Assembly (NCBI GenBank): GCA_021234155.1
Contig: JAJEKV010000054.1
Location: forward strand, 2,978,367-3,042,366
From: Isoetes taiwanensis
Taxonomy: Eukaryota; Streptophyta; Lycopodiopsida; Isoetales; Isoetaceae
DNA length: 64,000 bases
Direction: 5' to 3'
Made by a program: the position numbers and the translations under genes. Shown here one piece after another: positions 30,240-41,474 of this stretch. Position 1 is the first letter of the stretch. Every line of letters begins with the position of its first letter. The notes under the pieces were generated by a model, which worked only from the letters and a program-made list of their open reading frames with translations, was not told the DNA's origin and did no database searches.

Positions 30240-33200
30240 TTGATATATATTTTTGCTTTTGCTGTAGAGTTTGAACTCTTGATAGAAGGCAAAGTGGTTG
30301 CAAAGGGAGCAATCATAGCTATACGAGGACTTCTCCACTGTAAAGAATTAGAAATGGGATGGGCAAAGGTAGCTCTAAAGACCGCCGTGCATGGGAATGT
30401 GGATCTACCAAAGGAGACTCCTGATGCAAAAACAATAGCAGAGGCTATAGGATCTTTTGTGGCATGGCCTTAAAGACATAAAGAAAATAGACATGGTTAG
30501 TTCATATTCTCCCTTTATATAAATCTCTCTTTTCTTAAATGTCTTCATGAGATAATAAATTAGTTTGATATGGTATGCCTTATGTAGGAACAAAACACCA
30601 AGGCAATACCAGGTGTAGTTCTTGAAGAGGATACAGTTGAAACTGTTGAGGGGGATACAAGTCTTACTTACAAAAGGACTGAGTGGAAGAACAAGAAGTT
30701 TAGATTAGTCCATTCATGTTCTGGAGAAACATTTGCAATTGCAATCATGTGTAATTGCGATCCTTTAGATGCAGTTGAAGATTTGCCACTTGGAGATGAC
30801 ACTGTCGGTGTTGCTATTACTCAACTGTTACCTAACTACAATTCAATGAGGCAGAGCAATGTGAGTAACAATTGTCGTGTATGCAAAGGCATGGTTGAGA
30901 TTTCTACTCTGATGCGATGGCTGATAGAACATGTCCTTCATCTAAATGGAAGTACATTGGTTAGGGCCAATGTAGATAGTGAGCTTGTAGAACATTCTTT
31001 CTCTATGTCTCCAGAGAATGTTCTCTTATACAAGAAGAGGAAGGCTCACTTCTCGGTGAAGAAAGCAATAAAACAAAAATTGAAGAGAAAAGATGAGGGA
31101 GAAATATGTAACCCTAAGAAAAAATTGAAAAAAACGGAACATATGTGTAACTGTTCAAAGGAGATTGTTCAAGAAACAAGGGGAAGACCTTGTTGTCCTT
31201 CTTGGTGCATAGTAAAATTCTCCGTCGAAGAAATACAAAATATCAGGAAAAAGTTTTGGACCCAGACTTCGAGTGATAAAAAGAATATAATGTATTCTAT
31301 GTTTGGATCCAGCATTAGAGATGCAAATACAGGTCACATGACATATCCATTAGAGAATAGATGGGTCTGCAGAGAAGCAGTGACATGCATGATTGGCTTT
31401 GCAGAGAGCACTTTCTATAGATACCACAATGAATATAGAGATGGTGCAAGAAAAGCAGTACATGGGAATACAGGTACTATCAAAACTAGGAGCAACACTA
31501 TGATGGCAATTGAAGTGTTTGGTAACTTTGTTAAATACATGGCTGAATCAATGCCACACAAGACAAAATTAAATGAGCATGGGAACAAAGAGGTGAAGCG
31601 TGTCTTGCCACCTCAATACATTAAAAAAGAGTGCTTACAAGAGGTCAACACTGTTTTAACACAAATAGGTGGACGAGCAATCTCTCAGTCAGTTTTTAGC
31701 AGAATCTGGAATAAGCATTTTAGTGATGTGGTGGTGGCAAATAATAATAGCTTTCAAAGTGTAACACTTGCATACAATTGCGAGATGCTCTAAGAAGTAC
31801 AGTTGTACCTGAGCAAAGAAATGCTTTGAGAAATGAGATGCATCGACATCAGAATGAGCAAACATCATGTAGGGCAATCTATTATCAGTGGAGGGTATTT
31901 TCTTCAATGGAACGCGAAAGATATTTATGCATCATACACGATAAAATGGATCAACACAAAACTTTTTTGCCTAGATTGCAGCCAATCCTAAAAAGTTGTG
32001 CTAATGCATGATTGAAGATCTCACTAGCAGGAATGTTGACCCATGGATACGGAATAGGTGTGTATAGTCATTTCTCATTAGATCTATGGGAAGATGGACC
32101 GAATTTTCATGTTGGCTCTATCTTCAAATGTCTCCAAAATCTAGAAAGAGGTGTTACAAATGAGCAAAGCAGTAGCAATGCTTTGTTTGGGGCTCTTCTA
32201 AATAGGCACATGTTGCAACTAAAACAGATGGAAAAGAATGCAAAGTTTTTGGAAGGGAACCAATCATTTCGACAACTATAGATAAGGCGTCTCACGGAGT
32301 AGTGGGAGAAAGCTACCTCAAGAATTGTGTCTACAACTTGATAATTGCTTTAGCCAAAATAAGAATAGATGGCTATTTCAAGCATGTTCATTCTTGACAG
32401 CAAAAAATGTGTTCGAGGTTGTGAAGGTTGGGTTTCTTATGGTTGGTCATACACATGAAGATGTGGATGCCTTCTTTGGAGTGTTTTCCTCTTTGTTGCA
32501 ACGAGAATCAATAACGACGTTGCCACAACTAATGGAGTTATTTGCACGTACAAAAAAACCATCACCTATATCATTCTTAATTGATGAAGTTCCGGATTGG
32601 AAATCTTTTGTAGAGCCATATATGCCAGAAGGAAACCTTGCTTTGTGAGGTCATTCCAAACCCTTACAATTCAAATTCTGGGTTAAAGAAGGTGTTCCTA
32701 TAATGCAATGTAAGATGCGTTCGACAGATCAAGATTGGATCCCTATCAATGGATATGAAATGTGGAGAAGAGATAAAGATGGTAAGGTAATGATTCCTGA
32801 AGGCGAGCCTTTGTCACTCCCACTGTTCAAGAATACCAAAGATCACGAAGCATTGATGAGAGGACTTAAACAATTTATTGGCCATTGGCAAAACATTTTA
32901 CAACAACCAACACGAGTGCGACAAAGAAAGATTCTTTATAGAAGGTGATTATATATTGGGGAGAAAGTGGGTGAGGCCTTGCAAAACATTGATGGAGGAG
33001 GACCCTTGAAAGATGGATTTCTTCCAATTTCTAGATGGGAGAAGAAATCCCTAGAACAAGTTGAGTTGAATATTGGTACCTGCAAAAAGGAGCTTGGCTA
33101 ATTGGCATGTTGGTAGCAAGTCTAGCAGGCCCCAATGGCATGGCCTACAGATTGGTCCCTTACAGGAGGATGTGAAAAGGGGTATTTTGTTCTCATTAAA

Positions 33201-33543
33201 ACGATAATCTAGATGTATATCCGGTTTTGGTTAGGTGAGGTTAGATGTGTACCTACCAAGGATGATGATAAGCCGGGAGTAGAAAACTATTGGATTGAAG
33301 TTCAATAATGGACTCCAAAATGGAATATGAGGAAAAAGAAAAGGCCAAGCGAAAAGGAGGTTTATGAAAATTGTTGGGACAAGACTTGGGTTTTGAACCC
33401 TAAGGATCCCCCAAGGAAAAAAAAAGTAAGTTGTATTCTTTGGTCCTACGCACCACCAAGGAAAAAGACATCACGTCCATACGAGAACATAAGATTCCAA
33501 AAAGTACACGCCAAGAAAGCAAAGTATAATTTAAGTTTAGGAT
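30240..33543 (+). pseudogene. DUF8039 + DUF7869-type DDE-like transposon protein, decayed
   Basis: The N-terminal part (about 30267-30472) reads KVVAKGAIIAIRGLLHCKEL then KTIAEAIGSFVAWP, the ending typical of the DUF8039-type domain near plant CACTA-like genes. After a GT..AG intron (about 30496-30588) comes a 348-codon open stretch (30747-31793). It holds a cysteine-rich CNCSKE...GRPCCPSWCIVKFSVEE and an HTH-like STFYRYHNEYRDGARK region. Frameshifts then lead to RAIYYQWRVFSSMERERYLC, IIHDKMDQHKTFLPRLQPIL, SLAGMLTHGYG, YLQLDNCFSQNKNRW-like text and VGFLMVGHTHEDVDAFFGVF. The D of DKMDQHK, the D of LDNC and the acidic residues after HTH match the DUF7869 RNase-H-like pattern. A C-terminal SH3/BAH-like stretch (GYFVLIKT, RFWLGEVRCV) and a basic tail ending at 33543 follow. 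At least four stops or frameshifts occur. Confidence 0.72.
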
Positions 33544-34880
33544 GATCGACTTTTATCATGCTCAATAAGTCTATTACTACTAAGGTTTTTCCCTCAAAGG
33601 CCCTTTAGGGTGAGGGTTTTTAATTACGGATAGTAAATAGACCATTTTTTTTGTTTGTTTAAGTCCTATGGCCGATTGGTACGTGTGGATGATAAAGTTC
33701 AATTCAATTCGGTTTAAATTTTATTTAAAGAGATGTACTATCTGTATATTTGATTAAGAATCTACTTATTGGTCTTTTTGTTTTCACAATGTACTCTCCA
33801 AAGTAATTATTATCCTATTGTTTAAATTTGGTTTTCCGGGGTTAGAAAACTTTTGGATTTTTTTTTGATTTTCTAAGGTCTAGAAGCTTTTAGGCTGCTT
33901 GGAAAATTTTTGGTATTCAAAAATGGTTTGTGGATTTTTTGCATGATTTGAAATTGGAGGTTTTGGGGTTGCTTATCCATTTCCGGCTTCTTCTTTTCGC
34001 TTGACTCCGCCTTATCTCCTTATCCGTCCAGGCGGAGCACATCACGGCATGCATGCCACAATTCAGCGTAATAAATCAATCTGGTCATAGAGTCGCGATG
34101 GATTCATAGCCCCAACCGCGTTCCAATTTACGATGCAAATTTGATCTTTCGCGATTGTTTTCTCTTGAGATATCTGCGGCGTGGAGCATGGGTTTAGAGA
34201 TCCAGCTTTGACTTTTGTATATGGGCTTCAATCAAGCGACAAGATGCGGACAAGATTTTTTCAAAAAGTGGATTTCGTCAAGACTCCTTCTCAGGTTTGC
34301 ATGGAGGTTTTTACGTCGATTTAGGATTAGACACAAGGGGGACTCATTTCGTCACAAGTTCTATTTCTGATCTTTGTAACTCTGTGAGCATATCAGATTT
34401 AGGGTTATACACAGCGGGGTTCATTTTCTCAATGGTAATCGGCTTCATCATAATTAGTCCGTTGAATGCTAATGTCATCTTGCGAGAAATAATCTGGCTA
34501 CATACGTTTATAACCTACATCTATGTGGTACTTAGTTCTTATTCAATCCAGTATTTTGTGCTGATACACAAGAGAGCAAGGAATGCTTCCATTGTAACAC
34601 TTCGAAGAATTATGCCGTGATGCAGAGGACCACTAAAGTCTTCTTCTCAAGTAAAGCCCAGCAGATTATTGTGGCTCCTTTAAACATTTAATTATTCCCA
34701 TTTGATTTGCTTTCATATTTTGTTCTTCTTTTTTCGGGGATTTCTAGCTTCCCATCCACTCTCTAGCTAATGCAAAATTAGATATAATAAAAGGGCCATC
34801 TTGATATAGATGGTGATGTTGTTGCCGCGGTAATAAAGATCCTCCTTGAGAGTAAGGCAGTGTTATAGATGGTGATGTTG
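33544..34880. other. 3' flank of the DUF7869-type gene
   Basis: AT-rich. ATCCTATTGTTTAAATTTGG and GTTAGAAAACTTTTGGATTT at 33810-33866 recur at 63660-63712, so at least this part belongs to a dispersed repeat. It is possibly the 3' end of the DUF7869 element. The frame 34297-34620 has two hydrophobic stretches but no recognisable family. Confidence 0.4.
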
Positions 34881-37800
34881 TTGTGTCAAGATGTTCGCGG
34901 TATTTCTAAGTTTTAGTCCCCTTTTAATATGTGAATTATGTTGAAGTCATGTGAAGAATCTCAGTGTCTATTAACCATAAACATTTCTATCTTCTTTCAT
35001 GAGACTTAAGGCATTGGCAAGCTTTACTAAATTCTTCTTGTGGCGTGAGCTTGGGTATCATTTGCATCAAGATGTTTATTCTTAGTAATTAGTCTAGTAT
35101 TTCTAAGTTTTAGTCCCTTTTAATATGTGAATTATGTTGAAGTCATGAAAAGCTTTATCTTTTCTATTCACATGGTGTCTGAATGGATAGTTGTGTTGTT
35201 TTAACATTTTCACTCCCGTAGCTTACAAACATAGGCTACGTGATTGAAGGTATTGGGTAGTTTATTGCACTAGGTGGATAGTGGCTTTTAGATATGCAAG
35301 TTTAGTTTTGAGGAGGCAAGGAACATTAAATATTGATGCTTAGAGGTTGGCATGGCCAATGGTACCGCTATAGGACAAGCAAGTACGGTGACTCATGGAA
35401 CAACATGAGATGCCACAATTTGGTCAAAATTTATGTTCGGATGATATCCGCTCTGTGACAAGAGTTAGGGGTACCAGGGGATTCATTGAGATCACCACAA
35501 TTTGGTCAAAATTTATGGAATGTATGTCATTTGATAATGCTACGATAAGGCATGCAAAATCAAGGATAGTTTGACAAAGCATTTCAAAGAGAGGAATTGA
35601 GAAGGAAAAAATTTCCATTGTATATTATTTATGTTCTTTTCCAATCCAAAATTTCCACTATATTTTAAGTCTTTTAATTTAATGTATTCCAATGAAATTC
35701 ATAGTCTACATAGCCTTCTATACCCACGAACTTCATTTCAAATTTTGATCTTCTTATTTTGTATTTGTCCATCAAGGCATCATATCTAATGCTGAATTGG
35801 ATAATTAAAAGGGAATACTTTGTATTTGTGGATCCCTCTCCATAGTGTTATAGATCCGATTGGATAAATATCCATCAAGGATGGTGATGGACATTCTTAT
35901 TTTCTTTTGCTACATGGAAGGTCAGGAGATTCTTCTTGGACATAAGCTTGAAGGTATCATTTGCATCAAGATGTTTATTCTTAGTAGTTAACATGTATTT
36001 CTAAGTTTTAGTCCTTTTAATATGTGAATTATGTTGAAGTCATGAAAAGCTTTATCTTTTTCTATTCATATGTCGAATGGATAGTTGTGTTGTGGTTTTG
36101 ATTTTCACAAGCGGAGCTTACAAACATAGGCTACTTTATTATTTGTAATAGTGATTGATTGGGTATTGGGTAGTTTATTGCACTAGGTGGTAATCCGCAG
36201 TTTTAGATATGCAAGTTTAGTTTTGAGGCAAGGAACATTAAATATTGATGCTTAGAGATAGTATGTGCAGTATGGCATGGCCAATGGTACATATACTGCT
36301 AACAGGACAAGAGCAAGTACCGTGACTCATGGAACAACATGAGATGCCACAATTCTTGGTGCAAAATTTATGTATCGGATGATATATCGCTAACGAGGAC
36401 AAGAGCAAAAAGTACCGATGACTCATGGAACAACATGAGATGCCACAATTCTTAAAGTGCAAAATTTATGTATCGGATGTATTAAAATTTGGACAATGCG
36501 ATAAGGCATGCAAAAGCAAGGATCAGCTTGACAAAGCATTTCAAAGAGAGGAATTGAGAAGGAAAAATTGCGGCGTGTATATTATTTATTCGGTTCTTTC
36601 CAATCCAAAATTTCCAAGACTATATTTTAATGCTCTTTTAATTCCTAATGTATTCAATGAAATTCATAGTCTAGATATGCTTCTATACACCTCATCAACT
36701 CACGGGTCATTTTCATTTATAGAGGTCTTGATCACCTTATTTTGTATTTGTCCATCAAGGCATCATATCTTTCTGATGGGATGATTTGAAGGGAATACTT
36801 TGTATTTGTGGAGCCATGCATAAGGTGCATTCCTTGCTGCATCCGATTGGATGAAAATATCCAAGATGCCATCCAAATACCGGGATGCAACGATGGACAT
36901 TCTTATTTTCTTGCTACATGGAAGGTCACCGGAGATGGGTCTCAGACAACCAAGAAGGTGAAGCTTTGAACTGCGGCATTTAGCCAGATGTTCTTAACAT
37001 CTCTTTGCTCCAGAAAGCCATTATTTAGATTATTTAGATGACAAGCTTTATCTTTCTAATTCATATGCCCGAATATATGGTCTTTGCCGCTAATTTTCAC
37101 AGTTTTGTTAACACCACGAACATAGGCTACTTTTTCATTTGTAAAAATAGTGATTCGATATTGGATAGTATGTGCACTAGGTGGTCGTCCACAGCTTTAG
37201 TTTGTGCAAGCTTAACGTTAAATGTTGATGCTTAGAGATAGTATGTTCAGTTGGCATGGCCAATGGTGCATATACTGCTAACAGAACAAGAGCAAGTATT
37301 CTTGGTGCAGAATTATCAGATATATAAAACTGGACAGAATTATCAGATATATAAAACTGGACAGTGAGATAAGGCATGCAAAAACAAGGATCTCCTTGAC
37401 AAAAAATTTCAAAGAGAGGAATTGAGAAGGGAAAAAGAACTTTGACACATGTATTATTTGTTCTTGGTTCTTTCCAATCCAAAATTTCTGGACTGAATCT
37501 TTAGATGCTCTTTCAAGTTCTGTTGTATTCCAATGAAATTCATAGAGTCTAGGTATGCTTCTATATGCCTCTGAACTCGATCATTTCATGTCTATCTTGA
37601 TTCCTTATTCTATATTTGTCCATGATAATGGATCATAGAACTTCGAGCTTCGAAGGGAGTAAATGAGCCTTTGTGTGCATCTCCATCAAAGGTGGCAGAT
37701 GAATCACGTTGTGTTTATAGAGTTTTACATCTCATTTTCACTTTGTTTTGAAGTGATTCTTTGTTGGAAGTTTTTGCGGTTGCAATCTTTGAAAGTTAGC

Positions 37801-38060
37801 AATACAGTCCGCTTTTGTGATATAGACATCATGTGAGGCATGCCATGCATAAGGTGCATTCCCTAGCTGCTTGGGTTGAATGAAAATAGCCAGATCCCAT
37901 CCAAATACCCGAATGCAATTATGGACATATTCTTACTTTCTTCCTGCATTGGAAGTCACCGAAGATGGGTCTGAGACAATCAAGAAGGTGAGTCTTTGAA
38001 CTATGCATTTAGCCAGACGTTCTTCACATCTCTTTGCTCCAAGAAGCCATTATTTGGATG
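34880..38060 (+). repeat. Tandem array of diverged units of about 0.9 kb
   Basis: Landmarks recur in order. TTCTAAGTTTTAGTCC with TATGTGAATTATGTTGAAGT occurs at about 34900, 35102 and 36000. GAGATGCCACAATT occurs at 35408, 36335 and 36437. CAAAGAGAGGAATTGAGAAG occurs at about 35583, 36541 and 37410. CAATGAAATTCATAG occurs at about 35690, 36655 and 37533. GGAGATGGGTCTCAGACAAC with TCTTTGCTCC occurs at about 36930 and 37965. Spacing is about 870-960 bp. Small secondary duplications occur inside units. No intact ORF spans it; the longest frame (36425-36784) crosses conserved repeat text and resembles no family I know. Confidence 0.8.
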
Positions 38061-38067
38061 ACATATT

Positions 38068-38155
38068 TATTCTTCATTCCACTCTTATCTTATCTTTATT
38101 CTTATCTTATATTTATTCTTATCTTATCTTATCTTATCTTTATTCTTTTATTGCA
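38068..38155 (+). repeat. (CTTAT)n-type microsatellite
   Basis: Imperfect run of ATTCTTATCTTATCTTTATT units. It closes the right end of the tandem array. Confidence 0.8.
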
Positions 38156-38640
38156 GGAAACTAGGGCTTAAATTAGACATTTCTGTCAAGTTTTATCTCT
38201 CTTTTTATTGAGCGCCAGTCTTGGGTAGATGCTTGCTTGATTTCAAAATTGTTTTTCGTTTTTCTTCTTTCTTAACCTTCTTTGTATGTGCAAGCAGCTT
38301 TTGGGTAATAGTTGTGGAACATATGATACAAATAATGACTTATAGTGATTATTTCCAAATGGGATTATTAGATCAAAGTGAAATCTAGAGTTCTCATTTT
38401 TATATTATTTTGACGATTTTCATAGCCCTATGTGTTAGGTTCTCAAGCTTTAGTCAGCTGGTCTTTGAGAACACAACCCACAGATCCTTTTTTATTATTG
38501 TAATTTTGATTTTGCATTAATTGTAGAAACACATTGTGAGTTCAAGTATGCATATAACTGCCTTCCTTCTTGAAGGTGCAATGCAGCAGAGAGTAGTTAA
38601 TCCAAGTCTAAAACTATCAAGACAACTATGAAGAGATTAT
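38156..38640. other. No recognisable gene
   Basis: AT-rich sequence between the microsatellite and the next duplications. I see nothing in it. Confidence 0.3.
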
Positions 38641-38644
38641 AAAT

Positions 38645-39315
38645 CGCAGTTAAGGGTGGATAGTCTGCCATGCAGAAACTAGAAACTGAACCGCCAGACT
38701 GCATGAATGGAGATTAGAGTGGATAGTTTCATCGTGAAACTAGAGACCGAACCACCGGTACATGAATATACTTCCGACTTCTAATTGCTATATATGCAGA
38801 GGGTAGACACATGAATGTAATGGTTAGAGTTCCTAAATGCACTGGAGCTTGAGCTAGAGTTCTTAAAGAACAGTTCTTAGGATCCGTACTCTTTCCATTA
38901 TTATCTCTGGCAATGCTGATTGCATGAGAGGATGACTTCCTCGGATCCCAAAGGCGGAGTTATACATCCATGATGTTTGCTAAAATGTAAAATGTTACAT
39001 GATTGTAAACTCATTTATGAGTATCGATATGTTTTCCTTATTATGGAGAACATAAATGCTTAGCAATTAATACTAACCATGCAAGGTCCAGTAGAACATG
39101 TCAATGATATATTGGAAAACGCTATTGTGCATCTAGAATCACCTATGTATTGTCTGAAATATTTACAAGAAGGATTACTATCATGGGGATGCTAAAATGT
39201 AAAATATCAATATGATTATTTCTCATTTATGAATGTTTTATTCTTTTTGATTATGATGGACATAATTACCTAGCAATTAATACCAAACTCTCTTTCAAAG
39301 CATGCAAGGTGAATG
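38645..39315 (+). repeat. Local direct duplications
   Basis: GGTGGATAGTCTGCCATGCA / AGTGGATAGTTTCATCGTGA with GAAACTAGAAACTGAACC / GAAACTAGAGACCGAACC form one pair (about 38655 and 38720). GATGCTAAAATGTAAAAT then CTTAGCAATTAATACTAA and CATGCAAGGT form a second pair (about 38972-39090 and 39188-39310). No coding content. Confidence 0.65.
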
Positions 39316-39319
39316 TTTC

Positions 39320-39349
39320 AAAAAAAAAAATTTAAAAAAAAAAAAAAAA

Positions 39350-39420
<71 letters not shown>

Positions 39421-39670
39421 AAAAAAAAAAAAAAAAAAAAGCACGATGTGTACACCATTATATGAACAGTCTTACTAATGGTTCATATGCTACACATCGT
39501 GGTTTTTGATTTTTTTTTAAAAACAAAAAACACAAGAATCGCCATAACACACCCAAACAAAAAAAAAAAAAAAAAAAAAGATAAAAATTTAATGTAAAAA
39601 TTTTTTTTGGTGTTTATAAAATTTTTTTTTTGTGTTTTTTTTTTTTTTTTTTGGTTTTTTTTTTGTTTTT
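39320..39670. repeat. A-rich and T-rich homopolymer blocks flanking a hairpin
   Basis: About 120 bp of A runs broken by TT/TTT come before the imperfect hairpin CACGATGTGTA...TATGAAC / GTTCATA...TACACATCGTG (39442-39502). After it come T-rich and A-rich runs to about 39670. The arms plus the A/T arrangement suggest a foldback element or a retroelement tail pair. Homopolymer lengths may be unreliable in assembly. Confidence 0.7.
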
Positions 39671-39967
39671 TTTTTAATTAAATAATTTCATATAAGAAAA
39701 TCATAAAACATAAAGCATAAGAGACAACTTAAAATGCAATTTGCTCATGCACAAATGTATGTGCTTTAAATTATTTGGAGACATACAAAGCTGTCATATG
39801 GAAGCATACAAAACATCTTTTATTTAGTTGGCCACTCTCTGAATAGCAAAACACCAAGAGCACAATGTTCTAGACACAACTCTATGCACCCATGGTCTGT
39901 GGGTGCTCTCGAGCGAGCATAGTCAATCCTTTAAGGTTTCGTACTAAAAGAGCACGAACACGGTTCA

Positions 39968-40270
39968 TCTACCACCACGAACACCGCCGCCGCGTGTGGA
40001 GACTTTCACGCGTTCATCGTCCATAGCAGTGAAGCATTCCTCAAGAATATCATAAACATTTTTTAATGAAACTTGCAGCTCTAAGATGTTCCTTCCTGCA
40101 TGCTTCGCCATCTCCAATGCATCAAAAAATGGGCCATTCTCAACGTCTAGAACATTCTCTAATGCATTATCAATTTCCTTTTGCTCATCAATCGAGCCAT
40201 CAGAATCAACATCTATGAAGGGGGTAAAGAGTGATTTACTAAGTTCATCAATGTCCTTGTTTGCACCTAC
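39968..40270 (-). CDS. Unidentified acidic exon
   Basis: On the minus strand, an acceptor-like TTCATGTGTGTAG is followed by ANKDIDELSKSLFTPFIDVD and SDGSIDEQKEIDNALENVLD, then ends RVKVSTRGGGVRGGR and a stop. The composition is strongly coding-like: acidic helical, then a Gly/Arg tail. It has no family that I recognise. It lies about 550 bp downstream of the Rep-like remnant on the same strand and could be an exon of the same element. Confidence 0.4.
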
Positions 40271-40825
40271 ACACATGAACAAGTAATTAGTCAATCAATA
40301 ATATGATAAAATAATAAAAATAGAGAAAATACTACATATTCAAAAAAGCATTACTATGCCTAAGAAATAGATAAAGAATGATCTTTAAAATTTAAGGGGA
40401 TGTAATCTTGGAAGGGAGTGAAATCGGGTTCCTCGGTGGAAAAGAATTTTGGGGTCTCTTGTTCATACTTTCGGTGTCCTCCACGCAAGGTTCCTGGAAT
40501 CTACGTGTCATAACCATCATCAAGAGAATCACTGCTACGCTTTGGGACTAGAGAGGGGAGTGCATGAGCCATCAAGCTCATCTAATTTTTACGGCATCGT
40601 TCTCATCATCCCAAACCCTTCGCCTTCTTTTCCCCACTTTACAGTATGGGAACAACGTCACTAGGTAGACCATAGATAACGCGTACATCTTTGATGGAGG
40701 CCCGAGTGGGTGTGAGGGTCAAGCGCCATCTTTGCTTCAACTTCGCTCTTGGCTAATGTGTGCGGGATTGGATGGGAGCACCCAAGCACTAGATAGAATA
40801 AACTTTTAGGTTCTTAACATCCGTG

Positions 40826-41474
40826 CTATGGTGTAGCACAAACTAGGGGTTCTTTGCTTTCTTCCATGGTACAATATGAAATGCTTGGCCTTATTTGCAT
40901 CAAGTTTCGATTGTCTAGCGTGACACAATCCTTGATTTCACACTGCTCCATATAAGGCATACTTATTCTTGCCTTTCTCCATTTCCCTGCACTAACCCCT
41001 TTGGCATAGTACTTAAAATGCATTTTGCCCATATCCTTAAGGCAATATCCAAGCATGCCGTCGAAACAATGCAAAGCGTGTGTCCTTTAGGGCCTTGCAC
41101 ATGATTACTCGCCCGGGGTTTATGCTCAACCCAATCGAGCATGCTTGAGGCGGGGAGTTGACTGAATTAGGGGTTGTCATCTCCATCCACGAAAACACCG
41201 CTGCGGATGCACCATTCACGCTATGCGTCCCGGTGTCAAGAAACACGCACACCTTCAAGTATATTTCCTCCCGGATGTCCCACGCAATGCTTACGGTGGC
41301 GCTTAAGTCAAGGACACTAGAAGCACGTGAACTAGGCTTCTTCCCCTTTCTTTGTTGGCTTTGGCCGCGACGCTTCTCCTCAAGAAGCCTTTTCTTCTCG
41401 ATCCCCGAGCTTACGCTTCTCCTCCTTCTCCTTAGCGTTGCTTTTTCTTTTCGTTCTTCTGAGAACCCTAGCAA
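40826..41474 (-). pseudogene. HUH Rep-like (Replitron-like) protein remnant, tentative
   Basis: On the minus strand a basic N-terminal region (ATLRRRRRSVSSGIEKKRLL) precedes DLSATVSIAWDIREEIYLKV and a degraded segment around GASAAVFSWMEMTTPNSVN. Next comes VIMCKALKDTRFALF and, after a frameshift near 41060, FDGMLGYCLKDMGKMHFKYY followed by AKGVSAGKWRKARI. GYCLKDxGxxHF..Y...VS resembles motif III (YxxK tyrosine) and the following segment of eukaryotic Rep proteins of algae, oomycetes and plants now grouped as Replitrons. The HUH (His-hydrophobic-His) motif expected upstream is not clearly preserved. No helicase domain is seen. The resemblance is from memory and the frame is broken, so this is a hypothesis. 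Confidence 0.4.

Noticed and set aside
36425-36784. 119-codon frame as a gene
   Set aside because: It crosses tandemly repeated sequence whose other copies are not open, so conservation of coding capacity is absent.
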